Positions 41,976 to 51,324 of a stretch of 64,000 nucleotides of DNA are shown in pieces. Source of the DNA: G963677445 sp963678275 (GTDB lineage: Bacteria > Bacteroidota > Ignavibacteria > Ignavibacteriales > Melioribacteraceae); NCBI GenBank assembly GCA_963678275.1, contig OY782765.1, forward strand, positions 5,208,001 to 5,272,000. The letters run 5' to 3'. The notes beneath the pieces were generated by a model, which had not been told where the DNA came from, ran no database searches, and saw only the letters and a list, made by a program, of their open reading frames with translations. The stretch's first letter is position 1, and each line of letters opens with the position of its first letter. Both the position numbers and the translations under genes were made by a program.

Positions 41976-43541
41976 TTACCGCGATTTGTTCTCTTTATTT
42001 TTCTTCATCATATCCTTCCAGACGGATACCCTTATTAAAATTGTTTCATCCCCTGTTACCTCCAGCATTGAATTTTGGGGGACATTGCCAAATTCATCCA
42101 ACGCCTCTTTTTCCCAACTGCCGCGAGTAATTTTATATGAAAAAATTGTTCCTTCGGGGAAAAGAAACTGCCGGCTCCAGACGCTGTCCGACTCCCGATA
42201 CAGATTTATTTTACCAGGGTTCCAGTTTCCAAATTGTTCAATATTGCCGGTAATATAAACTTTATCTGAATCGGGAAGGTTTTGGGTTATTATTTTAAAT
42301 GTTACTTTTCTTTCAGGACCAATTTCAACTTTGGTCTTTTCAATATAGGCGCTCCAACCCGAAGCTATCTCTTCAACCGATTTATTGTAAATTTTCGTAT
42401 ATGTTTCATTCAGGTCATGAAACTTACCGGCCATTTTAAACTTATCCAATCCGTACGTATCGATAATGTATTTCGAAAAATAAGCGGAGGCCGCGTAAGC
42501 GAGAGGGGAAAAATCAAATTGGCCCGATTTCTCCAGAAACCCTTTCGTTGAAAAATCTTTATCAGTTAAAACTATCATCCGGTTCTTTTTCCATTCCATG
42601 CTGTCAACTGTAGAATAATAATATCCTACAAGGCCTTCGGCAAATAGTGTGGGAAGCCGGCCGCTTAGGATATGAATGCTCTCATGTTCAACCGCTCCGA
42701 ATCCCACAGAATGATTCTGCCATGCGTCCGGGAAAGGATTGCCATGCCCGATGGTGGCCGAGAGAAAATATTTCTGTTCAAGATTTTTATAAAGGAAACA
42801 TTCAATTTTTCTTTTGGGATATTCAAATTCCAGCAATTGCAGCACAGTGTTAATTTTATCGTCTTCTGCGAGAAAAATGCTGTCGGTATTCTGACCATAA
42901 GTGAAAATTTCAGGATCATAATAAAAATTATAAAAGGTGGTTTCAAATTTCGATAATTTTTCCTCCCTCAGGGAGAGGAGCTCGTAATCTTTTTCGGGAT
43001 AATATTTATCTTCCAGTAAAGAACCATGCCTTGTAATGGCATAATCCTCCATTATGAAATACTGGCTGATATCCTGAAAGGTGGTCCAGAGAGATTTTAC
43101 ACCCTCAAATGTATTTCCCAACTGAAACCGCCTGTCGCCGTTGGAATTGATTATACTTATAGCGTCAAGGGAATCGGTGTAGTAGCGGCCGCCGAAGTTA
43201 AATCCTTCATCGGTTATCTTTAATGCCTGCGGAAGATAGAGCGCGATATTTTTATATGAGTTTGCCGGTCCGAAAAAATTTAGATGTTTATTCAAATCGG
43301 TTGAATCGATCTGATCTTCATATTTGAGAGTTAATCCACTTTGTTCCTGCCAGAAATCATAAAGATTATTCAGTTCTTTATCAAAATTATCGCAGAAAAG
43401 TCCCCGGACATATATAACTTCCTCACCGTTCCAGAATTTGTTTTTGTATTTCCACACTATGCTATCAGGCAGCCCCTGCCCGAAAAAAGAACCGTAAGAA
43501 ATTATTATTACCAGGAGAACCTGGAAGAGATACCTGCTCAT
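41976..43541 (-). CDS. Secreted zincin-type metallopeptidase with CBM20-like starch-binding domain
   Basis: This 521-residue protein has a signal peptide (residues 4-21) and a region with H286-E287-x-x-H290 (VEHESIHIL) followed by E302 (LFAEGLVGYY), the gluzincin zinc-binding pattern. From about residue 415 a CBM20-like beta sandwich follows (VYITGNIEQFGNWNPGK, SVWSRQFLFPEGTIFSYKIT). Joining a peptidase with a starch-binding module is unusual. An alpha-amylase lies 19 kb away, but no direct link is shown. It should act outside the cytoplasmic membrane. Confidence 0.8.
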   Translation of the reverse strand: MSRYLFQVLLVIIISYGSFFGQGLPDSIVWKYKNKFWNGEEVIYVRGLFCDNFDKELNNLYDFWQEQSGLTLKYEDQIDSTDLNKHLNFFGPANSYKNIALYLPQALKITDEGFNFGGRYYTDSLDAISIINSNGDRRFQLGNTFEGVKSLWTTFQDISQYFIMEDYAITRHGSLLEDKYYPEKDYELLSLREEKLSKFETTFYNFYYDPEIFTYGQNTDSIFLAEDDKINTVLQLLEFEYPKRKIECFLYKNLEQKYFLSATIGHGNPFPDAWQNHSVGFGAVEHESIHILSGRLPTLFAEGLVGYYYSTVDSMEWKKNRMIVLTDKDFSTKGFLEKSGQFDFSPLAYAASAYFSKYIIDTYGLDKFKMAGKFHDLNETYTKIYNKSVEEIASGWSAYIEKTKVEIGPERKVTFKIITQNLPDSDKVYITGNIEQFGNWNPGKINLYRESDSVWSRQFLFPEGTIFSYKITRGSWEKEALDEFGNVPQNSMLEVTGDETILIRVSVWKDMMKKNKENKSR

Positions 43542-43724
43542 TTTTACTCCACAATTAAATCAAAAAAAATAGTCCGGAATGTTGAGTTACGATTTTCAAG
43601 AGGTAATCCGAAGTTTAACTTCTTATATGTTAAAATATTATAAGTGATGTTTATAAGCAATGAGAAAACAATTGCCCTGCGACATAATACACTAAAAATA
43701 TACCGGTAAAACAGGCGAATATAA

Positions 43725-44663
43725 TTACAATGGTGCAACCGGCAGACAAATCTCGCAACTAATTTCCAATTTATCTGAAATTACCCGCGATGGTTTGTAT
43801 CTTTCAAAGAGGGGTCTGTCATCGATCCGGAATCCATTTTCCGGTAACCATACAGAGAAAATATCATTCCAGGCATTAAGGACTTTTTCCGGGGTATGTT
43901 TTATTTCATATAGCGCATATTTACCTCCGGGCAGCCTGCCTTCGTTGATACTGTCGTCATGATTGTAATCTTCAGGTAAAATAATGCAACAGTCGTAGCG
44001 GCATTTATCAGGAGGGGTAACATCCGGGTTGTCATGTGCGATTCCAAGAATGACTGATGATTCACTCAGAAGCTCTCTGGCCGCGGCCCACTTTTTTAAT
44101 TCTTCCATCAACTTTACGTTTTCCGGTCCGTATGATCCTATCCGGCGCAGGTAAGCAATTTTCTGTACCGGCAAAGTTTCAATTCTTATATCCATTCTAT
44201 TTCTCCTGCTGTATAAATTAGTGAAATCCACATCACCAAAATATTGTGGAGAAATTTCATTTTCTTTCCTCCGGTTGCTTTCAGTTGTTCCATTCTTGCT
44301 ATTTCGCGATTGAGATTGGGCGCGCCACTCCACAGGACTGACCCGGAAAAATTTTCTGAAGGCTTTAGTGAAGGAGGAGTGTGATAAAAAACCACAGCGC
44401 AGTGCTATATCAAGTATTTTAATATCCGATCGGGCACACAGGAGAGCGCACGATTTTTCAAGCCTTATTCTCCTGACGAAAGAATGGAGATTTTCACCGA
44501 CAACCGATTTAAATATCCTGTGAAAATGAAATGGTGAAAAGGCGGATATGGCAGCCAGTTCTTTAAGGCAGAGTTCCTCCTGATAATTTTCATTAATGTA
44601 ATCAATTACCATGAATATCCGCCTCTCATAGTACCGCTGAATTGTGCTTTTTTTCATTAACAT
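43725..44663 (-). CDS. AraC-family regulator with GyrI-like effector domain
   Basis: This 312-residue protein has an N-terminal AraC helix-turn-helix pair (CLKELAAISAFSPFHFHRIF, then ILDIALRCGFLSHSSFTKAF) and a C-terminal GyrI-like small-molecule-binding domain (RIETLPVQKIAYLRRIGSYG, then GGKYALYEIKHTPEK). Such proteins activate multidrug or stress genes when binding hydrophobic or cationic compounds. ATG choice between the first two Met codons is uncertain. No target gene is adjacent. Confidence 0.92.
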   Translation of the reverse strand: MLMKKSTIQRYYERRIFMVIDYINENYQEELCLKELAAISAFSPFHFHRIFKSVVGENLHSFVRRIRLEKSCALLCARSDIKILDIALRCGFLSHSSFTKAFRKFFRVSPVEWRAQSQSRNSKNGTTESNRRKENEISPQYFGDVDFTNLYSRRNRMDIRIETLPVQKIAYLRRIGSYGPENVKLMEELKKWAAARELLSESSVILGIAHDNPDVTPPDKCRYDCCIILPEDYNHDDSINEGRLPGGKYALYEIKHTPEKVLNAWNDIFSVWLPENGFRIDDRPLFERYKPSRVISDKLEISCEICLPVAPL

Positions 44664-45695
44664 CCAGAATGGGAAAGATAATTTAGTGTTTCAGTCTGAA
44701 AAATAGGGAAGGGATTTCCGGATTCCTAATATGATTTTAAATATTGCATAATAAAACCGAACAGGATTTTCAGGGCGTGATGATATGGATGGCAAAATTG
44801 AAATGAATGAAAAAAGATATTGATAATTTCTGGCGCTGTTTGTGGTTGGGGAAAATAGGAGTAAAGGTGGGATGATATGATTTGTGGTTTTACGGGTGTT
44901 TTGCATTTTATTTGAGTTTGTGAAAGTCGATACCGATACCGATTTTATCCTGTTAATCTATACAATCTTAGTAATCTTGTTCTTCATTTGTTTTGGCTTT
45001 CGGCGGAATCAATCCCCGGGAAAAGGCAAAGAGGAGAGCGGCAATTGCTACATAACTCCTGGCATCGGGTATATTGAAATGAGACAATTCTACATAATTC
45101 GCAAATTGTTTTGTGTAAAAAACATAAACGCAATTCTTTTTAATATATTTCTGGCGTCAGGAACCTTGTAGTAACTTTTCTTTGATTTTCCTTGTAACTT
45201 AAATGGAATCAACATTCTTCAAAAATTTATTGCGTGTACTGCCCGTCCCGGACAGAATGCAATTCTGTCCTACAGGAAAATTCAATTTAGTGTAAATTTC
45301 AGCAAAAGAAATTAGCGCCGCGAGTAGCCCGGATTCAACTTGCGTAGTTAGCTTTTTCAGAAAAAATGGTCGGGAAGCTGTGAAGAATTATGATTCTAAA
45401 GCAAGCGTATTTACGCAACCAAAGATTCATGTTGTTTTATTCAAGTATATTATGTTTCTAATGTCAGGAGCTCTGTACTAATCCTGAAATCCTTCAATCC
45501 TTTAATCATGGTTCTGAAAAGAGGGGAGAAAAATATGACAATATTTATGGAAAGAGAGGATAGTTCCGGGTATGTTTAGGTATCGGGCAGGACAAGGGGG
45601 ACATTTGGGGGAAAGGCCGGGCTTCGACTCCGCTATCTAAAAGCTGGTTAACTCTGTTCCGGAATAGACACGCATTGTTTCCGGGGTAGCCAGTT

Positions 45696-45930
45696 CATTC
45701 CATAAGAAGTTAAATTCTACGAAAAATGGCAAAGAATCAATTAACAATTAATAATGAACAATGAACAATTAAAAAGCAAAGAAGACCGCGGATATCTCTG
45801 ACTGCGCGGATTTCGCTGAAAGATGTGGAAGAGATGCCACAAAATCACCAAAAAGCAGAGAAAAACCTTATGCTTTATTTTTTCACCTCAGTAGCCGGGG
45901 ATTCCCCCCAGAAAAATTAACCTTATTGCC
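45696..45930 (+). repeat. Head module followed by module C, copy 1
   Basis: The head (CATAAGAAGTTAAATTCTAC) joins a heptamer tract (AACAATT / AATGAAC) and then GACCGCGGAT...GCGGATTTCGCTGA and AACCTTATTGCCTTTTTAT. Module C recurs at 50326-50475 and 51005-51230, and in pieces inverted near 10.6-11.2 kb. Confidence 0.8.
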
Positions 45931-46119
45931 TTTTTATTTCCTGTGGGTCTCGCTGATAATCGCAGAAAAAACAGGATTACCAGGATCAGAATGATGGTAA
46001 GGAGATTTTAAGACAACATAAGCCGGTGGTAAGTCCGCCGCGGCGGATCGAAACCAGCGGCGGTAGCTTCGACTCCGCTCAGCTACCGGATGGTCGCAAT
46101 TTTTTTTGCACTGTCGGTT

Positions 46120-46322
46120 TATTTCATAAAGAGTCAAATTCTACGCAAAATGGCAAAATTTTATTTGACCATCAATTTACAGGGGAATTCTGTCTGCCTG
46201 TCCGACGCGGTGGATCCCTGACGGGACTTTTTTGGGATTTTGAAGTTATCTTAAAGAAAAATTACTGGTTCTTATCTCTTCACTCTCCACTTTTCCTTCT
46301 GGCTTGCCAGTTTATGAGTACG
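46120..46322 (+). repeat. Dispersed repeat family F, direct copy
   Basis: It begins with the head (AAAGAGTCAAATTCTACGCA), has the body ACCATCAATTTACAGGGGAA...AGTTATCTTAAAGAAAAATT, and ends with the CTGGCTTGCCAG tail (46299-46310). The inverted partner is 26005-26207. Confidence 0.88.
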
Positions 46323-46373
46323 ATTCATTTATTGGGATTTCATTGTTTTTCTGGTTTTGCCAGTCTGGGATTA

Positions 46374-47135
46374 CTATTCTTTCGGGCGGATGAATTTTTC
46401 GTAATACCTGCGGGCGAGGTGGAGGTCATCTTCGGTATCGACCGAGAGGCTGTCGAATTCGGTTACTACAATTTTGATTTTCAGGCCGTTTTCGAGCATT
46501 CTTAATTGTTCAAGTTTTTCGGTCATTTCCAGGTCGGTGGGGGATAGCGAGGTGAATTTAAGGAGCGCATCCCGGCGGTAAACATAAAGCCCGACATGCT
46601 TAAAAATATCGGCGCTTCTTATAGCGGCGAGCCGGGTGCGGGCGTCCCTTACGTGAGGAATGGGAGCTCTTGAAAAATAAAGCGCGTAGTTATTGTAATC
46701 AAAAACAACTTTCGGAATTGAGGGAGCTTTATATTCCTCCACTGTGGTCACTTTTCGGGCCAGTGTGCTTACATCCACATCTTTGGCGAAAAGTAATGGT
46801 TCAATCGCTTCATCGATCATCCTGCCCTGAATAAAAGGTTCATCCCCCTGGATATTTACAATAATATCGGCGTTGGTTATTTTATCGGCGACGAAAGCCA
46901 CCCGGTCGCTTCCGGTAGCGACATTGAGGGGCGTCATCCTTACATTGCCGCCGAAAGAGGTGACATGATCATATACTTTTTTGTCATCAACCGCGATTAT
47001 AATATCATCGAGCAGCTTTGATTTTGAGGCGCTTTCATAGGTCCTTTGAATCATTGATTTACCCCCGATATCCACGAGGGGTTTGCCGGGCAGGCGGGAG
47101 GAAGCGAATCTTGCGGGAATTACTCCGAGAATCAT
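46374..47135 (-). CDS. kdsB: 3-deoxy-manno-octulosonate cytidylyltransferase
   Basis: This 253-residue enzyme activates KDO to CMP-KDO for lipopolysaccharide core synthesis in the cytoplasm. The nucleotide-binding N-terminus GVIPARFASSRLPGKPL, the NVATGSDRVAFVADK loop, VNIQGDEPFI and the YFSRAPIPHVR segment all match KdsB, at normal length. The start overlaps the end of gatC by four bases. Its presence indicates a Gram-negative outer membrane with KDO. Confidence 0.97.
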   Translation of the reverse strand: MILGVIPARFASSRLPGKPLVDIGGKSMIQRTYESASKSKLLDDIIIAVDDKKVYDHVTSFGGNVRMTPLNVATGSDRVAFVADKITNADIIVNIQGDEPFIQGRMIDEAIEPLLFAKDVDVSTLARKVTTVEEYKAPSIPKVVFDYNNYALYFSRAPIPHVRDARTRLAAIRSADIFKHVGLYVYRRDALLKFTSLSPTDLEMTEKLEQLRMLENGLKIKIVVTEFDSLSVDTEDDLHLARRYYEKFIRPKE

Positions 47136-47431
47136 AAACTTTTTCTTTTTTTAATTACAAGGGGCGCTTTTACAAAACCATCTTTTTTTGAGGGGACCTC
47201 ATTCATAAATGTTTCACGCGGCATCCCTTCAACCGGTTCATCATTCCTGAGGGGGGCGGAAATATCAAGAGGAGTATACATCGGCTGAACTCCGGCGGTA
47301 TCGATACCGCTGATTTTTTCCATATAGGCAAGAATTTGTTCAATCTCCTTTTTAATAATAACTTCCTCATCATCTGAAAAACGAAGTTTTGAGAGAGAGG
47401 CAATTTTATCAAATTCTTCTTTGGAGATCAT
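47132..47431 (-). CDS. gatC: Asp/Glu-tRNA amidotransferase subunit C
   Basis: This 99-residue protein is GatC, the small stabilising subunit of the GatCAB complex that converts Glu-tRNA(Gln) or Asp-tRNA(Asn) to the amidated form. KIASLSKLRFSDDEEVIIKK, the central QILAYMEKISGIDTAGVQP and the C-terminal APLVIKKRKSL are characteristic. gatA and gatB are not adjacent. It is co-transcribed with kdsB (ATGA overlap) and lies three bases after the VWA lipoprotein gene. Confidence 0.95.
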   Translation of the reverse strand: MISKEEFDKIASLSKLRFSDDEEVIIKKEIEQILAYMEKISGIDTAGVQPMYTPLDISAPLRNDEPVEGMPRETFMNEVPSKKDGFVKAPLVIKKRKSL

Positions 47432-47434
47432 TAT

Positions 47435-48973
47435 CTACCGGACAGTTATATTTATCAGTTTTGAAAGATCATTATTAAAGTCGAGCACAACAATTGTAGT
47501 CTGGTCACCCGGGTTGCCGACAGCTTTTATCACCGCGACCGAGTTATCTGTGGCGTCGGGAGTGACTGTGGCGATTGTGTTATTTCCTGAAGTCCAGGTG
47601 TAAACCGGCTGATTATTAACCAGGAAGGAATAGGCTGTGACAGTCACGGAAGTATTCTGATCAATTATAAGGGAGCTGATGCCGGTCTGGTTTTCAACAG
47701 AAGGATTAATATAAAGCCCGGGACTTACAGAATAAAAGGGGGCGCTGTTGAATTGTCCGACAATTGAGGAACCTGATCCGCTATAGGGATTATTTTTTAT
47801 GAATACTTTTAGTGTATGACTAAAATCTCCTCTTTTGGGACTAAGGTAATTCAGCACATAATAACTGTTCACAGCTTTATCGAGCTGAAGCTGGATATCG
47901 AGGAATTTTTGCGAAAGTTCATCAGTGGTGTTTACGGAATAAAAACCTGAATTGCCAAAGATTCTGAGTACAGCCGGGTCGATATCTCCCCCGAAGCCGA
48001 TAGTAAAACAACGTTTGTCGCCGAGCGCCGTTAAAGCTTCCTCAAAAGTGTGTTCACCCTGTGTATCCTGTCCGTCGGTGAAAAGCACCAGGGCTCCCTG
48101 GACACTATTTTCGGTTGAATAAATATCGGTCCATTTTGCCGCTCCGGCTATAACCGCGCCATAAAGGTCGGTCGTATTATAACCGGTTGTTATTGAATTT
48201 ATGGCTGTTATAAGACTTGTTTTGCTTGATGTAAAATCCTGAATAAGTTCCGGTTCGTCGGAAAATTTATATACAGCGACTTCCTGTTTATCGGTGAGGT
48301 TATTTACCAGGCCGATCGCTGCGTCCTTTATATATGACAGGCTGTCTTCAAGGCTTGTACTGTTATCGAGCATCAGCACCGTGCGGAAAGTATAAGGTAT
48401 TTCTTCCTTCTTAAACAACCTTACAATTGCCTCCTCAGGTGATACGAGCAGATCATCTTCAAATACTTCAAAATCGTTAACAGTAAGGCTTACGTATCCT
48501 TCGTTATTGAGATCGAGCACCTGGAAAAGAATATTAACGTAACTTGGTATCTCGGTGGCGATATTCTGCTTTTGCATAATAAAGCCGTCGGGGGCGAGCA
48601 CTTTAGGCCTTGTCTTAAAATTCCAGATTGGGCCGTAAACACTCGAACCATCCGATAGTTTGCCGATCACCTGCCAGTAGTAGCGGGTGTCATAATTCAG
48701 CCCCACAACGGTGATTTCCTTACTTGTCGTATCGGCCGCGTAAAGCACATCGGGAGGCCTGTTAATACCGAAATAAAGGTCGAATTCGGGAATATTCTCA
48801 GACTGCCACCTCAGGGTAAGAGCAAGCTCCTCCTCTTCGGCTCCGTCGGAAGGATCGGGGTCGGAGAGCGCCGGGCCTGTAATAACTTCAACCTCAATCG
48901 GCGGGGCGTCGAATGTGCATCCGGCTAAAAATAGCAATAATATGTATAGAGAAAACTGCCGCAATTTATCCAA
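47435..48973 (-). CDS. VWA-domain lipoprotein
   Basis: This 512-residue protein has a lipoprotein signal (LLLFLAGC, cysteine at 19). A fibronectin-type III-like domain follows (about 45-125, RYYWQVIGKLSDGSSVYGPI), then a von Willebrand A domain (about 195-380). The metal site reads D-N-S-T-S (LMLDNSTSLED) with TTDLYGA and FTDGQDTQG. A bacterial Ig-like region closes the C-terminus. It is probably an outer-membrane or surface adhesion/assembly protein. It is the first gene of the gatC-kdsB unit. Confidence 0.88.
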   Translation of the reverse strand: MDKLRQFSLYILLLFLAGCTFDAPPIEVEVITGPALSDPDPSDGAEEEELALTLRWQSENIPEFDLYFGINRPPDVLYAADTTSKEITVVGLNYDTRYYWQVIGKLSDGSSVYGPIWNFKTRPKVLAPDGFIMQKQNIATEIPSYVNILFQVLDLNNEGYVSLTVNDFEVFEDDLLVSPEEAIVRLFKKEEIPYTFRTVLMLDNSTSLEDSLSYIKDAAIGLVNNLTDKQEVAVYKFSDEPELIQDFTSSKTSLITAINSITTGYNTTDLYGAVIAGAAKWTDIYSTENSVQGALVLFTDGQDTQGEHTFEEALTALGDKRCFTIGFGGDIDPAVLRIFGNSGFYSVNTTDELSQKFLDIQLQLDKAVNSYYVLNYLSPKRGDFSHTLKVFIKNNPYSGSGSSIVGQFNSAPFYSVSPGLYINPSVENQTGISSLIIDQNTSVTVTAYSFLVNNQPVYTWTSGNNTIATVTPDATDNSVAVIKAVGNPGDQTTIVVLDFNNDLSKLINITVR

Positions 48974-49018
48974 AAATATATTTTACCAGATTGAATATAA
49001 AAAAATATTGCTTAAAAT

Positions 49019-50125
49019 TTAATGTTTAGCGACATTAATAAAATCTTCGAGGGCGGCTCTGCGTTTTTTTATTGAAGGATGGCTGTAAGAATACCATTCC
49101 ACAAGCGGATGCGGTTCCCGGTCGCCAAGATTCTGATCGGTTAGTTTTTCCAGTGTGCCAATTAAAACATCACCTTTACCGGTGGCTTCAACCGCGTAAC
49201 GGTCCGCTTCATATTCAAACGCCCGTGAAATGATATTTGAAACCGGAGCCTGGAGAAAACCGATAATCATGGCCCAGAGTGACAGCAGCGGAAGCGCCGC
49301 TATATCTGCCCGGGCTGCCTCCATAAACCAGGGAATTGAGAGGTCATATAACCACGCCATCAGGAAGAAGGTAAGAAAACTGAGGATGGTCCCGATAATA
49401 ATATTTTTTACAATATGTTTCCTTTTGTAATGCCCCAGTTCATGAGCGATAACTGTTTCTATTTCATCAGATGAATAACTTTCCAGCAGAGTATCGCCAA
49501 GAATAATTCTTTTCGTTTTACCAAGTCCGGTAAAGGCCGCGTTGGCTTTTTTTGTCTCTTTGCTCATATCGAAGGTGTAAACATTTTCCACTTTTAAGCC
49601 CGCTTCCCCGGCAAGTTTGTAAATCCTTTCTTTCAGATCTTCATTTTCGAGGGGGAGGATTTTATAAAATACAGGCAAAATCAAAACCGGAACAATCTGC
49701 GCGAGAACTACCGAAAGAATAAACATAATGATAGCGAAAGGAAGCCACCAGTCTGCTCCAAAGGTTTCCAGTACATAATAAAATATCAGCATCACAGGCA
49801 TCCCTATCGCGAGTCCCACCGCCAGGCCCTTGAGGTTTTCTTTTATCCACGCGCCTATGCTCTGGTTTGAAAGGCCGAACTTATGTTCCAGAAGGTAGCC
49901 GGAATAAAAATTAACGGGCAGGAAAAGAAGGGACATAGCCAGTCCGGTTATTCCGGTAAAAGCGAGAAGCCGCAGGTAATTGCTGCCAATATATTCTTTT
50001 AAGAAGTTGTCAAGCAGAAGGCTGTAACCAAGTGCGACGAAGAGTAGTATCAGCGCGAATGTAACAACTCCTTTCGTCACCGAAATAGAAAGTTTGATAT
50101 TATTATATTTTTTTGCGTTTGTCAT
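49019..50125 (-). CDS. M48 family (Ste24-like) membrane metallopeptidase
   Basis: This 368-residue protein has membrane helices in its first 160 residues and the zinc motif H-E-L-G-H (ETVIAHELGHYKRKH, about residues 225-239). A later FEYEADRYAV segment provides the third zinc ligand glutamate. This is the layout of Ste24/HtpX-like proteases, which cleave damaged or prenylated-type membrane proteins with the active site in a membrane chamber. It stands alone, 45 bases upstream of the VWA lipoprotein gene. Confidence 0.93.
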   Translation of the reverse strand: MTNAKKYNNIKLSISVTKGVVTFALILLFVALGYSLLLDNFLKEYIGSNYLRLLAFTGITGLAMSLLFLPVNFYSGYLLEHKFGLSNQSIGAWIKENLKGLAVGLAIGMPVMLIFYYVLETFGADWWLPFAIIMFILSVVLAQIVPVLILPVFYKILPLENEDLKERIYKLAGEAGLKVENVYTFDMSKETKKANAAFTGLGKTKRIILGDTLLESYSSDEIETVIAHELGHYKRKHIVKNIIIGTILSFLTFFLMAWLYDLSIPWFMEAARADIAALPLLSLWAMIIGFLQAPVSNIISRAFEYEADRYAVEATGKGDVLIGTLEKLTDQNLGDREPHPLVEWYSYSHPSIKKRRAALEDFINVAKH

Positions 50126-50325
50126 TTTATATCCGTGCGTAATAATCTGTTTCGAAATACAACCAGGGGAGTATAAAATCTGTTCCCTGATAAAATTAAA
50201 GTTATGTGCAATTTTAATAAAGGGTGGGCTAAAATAACAGGAAAATCTGATTTTTAAAAAATCAGAGTATGAGTAAGAGTAGGATGGCCGGGTTTGGTTG
50301 TTCTATCGGGGCAGTTCAATTAACA

Positions 50326-50475
50326 ATTAACAATTAACAATTAGAAGGCAAAGAGGACCGCGGATTATTATGATTAAGCTGATTTCGCTGATTGAGACAG
50401 ATGAATGGCCACTAAATCACCAAGATACAAAATCTTATAAAATAATTAAAATAAAACCTTATTCTTTAACCTTCC
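50326..50475 (+). repeat. Module C, copy 2
   Basis: An AACAATT heptamer tract leads to GAGGACCGCGGATTATTATG and ends AAACCTTATTCTTTAACCTT. It is preceded by TGGTTGTTCTATCGGGGCAG, shared with copy 3. Confidence 0.85.
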
Positions 50476-50565
50476 GGACAACTCGACTATTTTTAGAAGA
50501 AAAGACCTCTTATTTTTTTGAATTTCTCGCCTCTTCTCCGGATTAGTTTTGTCCCAGGGTAGATC

Positions 50566-50645
50566 AAACCCCTCCCGACCTCCCCTTAAAATCTTAAGGG
50601 GAGGGGATGTCGATCTCTCATTATTAAAGAGTTTTTGAAAGGATA
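50566..50645 (-). repeat. Dispersed repeat family D, inverted copy
   Basis: The reverse complement matches 10861-10957. The hairpin CCTCCCCTTAA-AATC-TTAAGGGGAGG lies at 50579-50604. Confidence 0.85.
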
Positions 50646-50918
50646 AAATTTCAGGAATTGTAAAAATGTCAGAAGCTCTGCGAAGTCGTAATCGAAATCG
50701 AATGCCGGGATGCAGAAAACTTAACCACAAGGGACGCAGGGAAGGCGCAAAGAGCACAAAAGAATTTCAGGCCGGAGATTTGCGGAAAAACCCCGACAAC
50801 TTCGCAAGGCATTAGCCACAAGAGCGGCTGGCTGGAAAATAATATTATATGTGCATAATTCAGCCCCGCCATTGTCTGAACCATGATTAAAGGATTTGAG
50901 GATTACATGATTATATTT

Positions 50919-50954
50919 CGATATCGATATCGATATCGATATCGGTATCGGTAT
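50919..50954 (+). repeat. Hexamer tandem repeat (CGATAT)4(CGGTAT)2
   Basis: Six uninterrupted hexamers differing only at the third base, between AT-rich flanks, followed by a GAGTAAGAGTATGATG tract. Confidence 0.95.
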
Positions 50955-51004
50955 TAAAAAAACTGAGTAAGAGTATGATGACCGGGTTTGGTTGTTCTAT
51001 CGGG

Positions 51005-51230
51005 GCAGTTCAATTAACGATTAGTAGTAAACAATTAAAAAATAAAGAGGACCGCGGATTATTATGATTACGCTGATTTCGCAGATTGAGGCGGGGAAAG
51101 GCCACTAAATCACAAAAACACAAAATCCCACAAAAGGGCTTAGAAACCTTCTTCTTGATTTTTTAACCTTAGTAGCATCAGGATCCTCCTCCCCCTAAAA
51201 AAAATAACCTTATTGCCTTTTCATGCGTAT
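51005..51230 (+). repeat. Module C, copy 3
   Basis: It closely follows copy 2 (GAGGACCGCGGATTATTATG, GGCCACTAAATCAC) and extends to AATAACCTTATTGCCTTTTC, the end that appears inverted at about 10625-10650. Confidence 0.85.
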
Positions 51231-51324
51231 CGGTATTAAAAAATCAGAGTAGGAGTAAGAGTAGGATGGCCGGGTTGGGTGTCGGCGGTGGGGGTGTTCA
51301 TTATTCACGGGGGGGATTACTTGG

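Larger units (their letters stand above)
44664..46373. other. Long repeat-rich intergenic spacer without genes
   Basis: These 1.7 kb hold no credible gene. Contents include GATACC hexamers near 44929-44941, a 9-bp-stem hairpin GGACAGAAT-GCA-ATTCTGTCC (45250-45270), a head module (45696-45732) leading into module C (45740-45930), the palindrome CCGCCGCGGCGG (46036-46047), a GGTAGC...GCTACC hairpin (46062-46087) and family F (46120-46322). The open frame 46026-46505 crosses these repeats and runs antisense into kdsB. Confidence 0.8.

Noticed and set aside
44884..45171. 95-residue open frame
   Set aside because: It includes GATACC hexamers and AATCCTGTT-type filler repeats, without recognisable protein features.
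46026..46505. 159-residue plus-strand open frame
   Set aside because: It begins in GC-rich palindromes, crosses repeat family F and ends antisense to kdsB; the translation contains the FDSAQLPDGR-type peptide that arises from common intergenic repeats.
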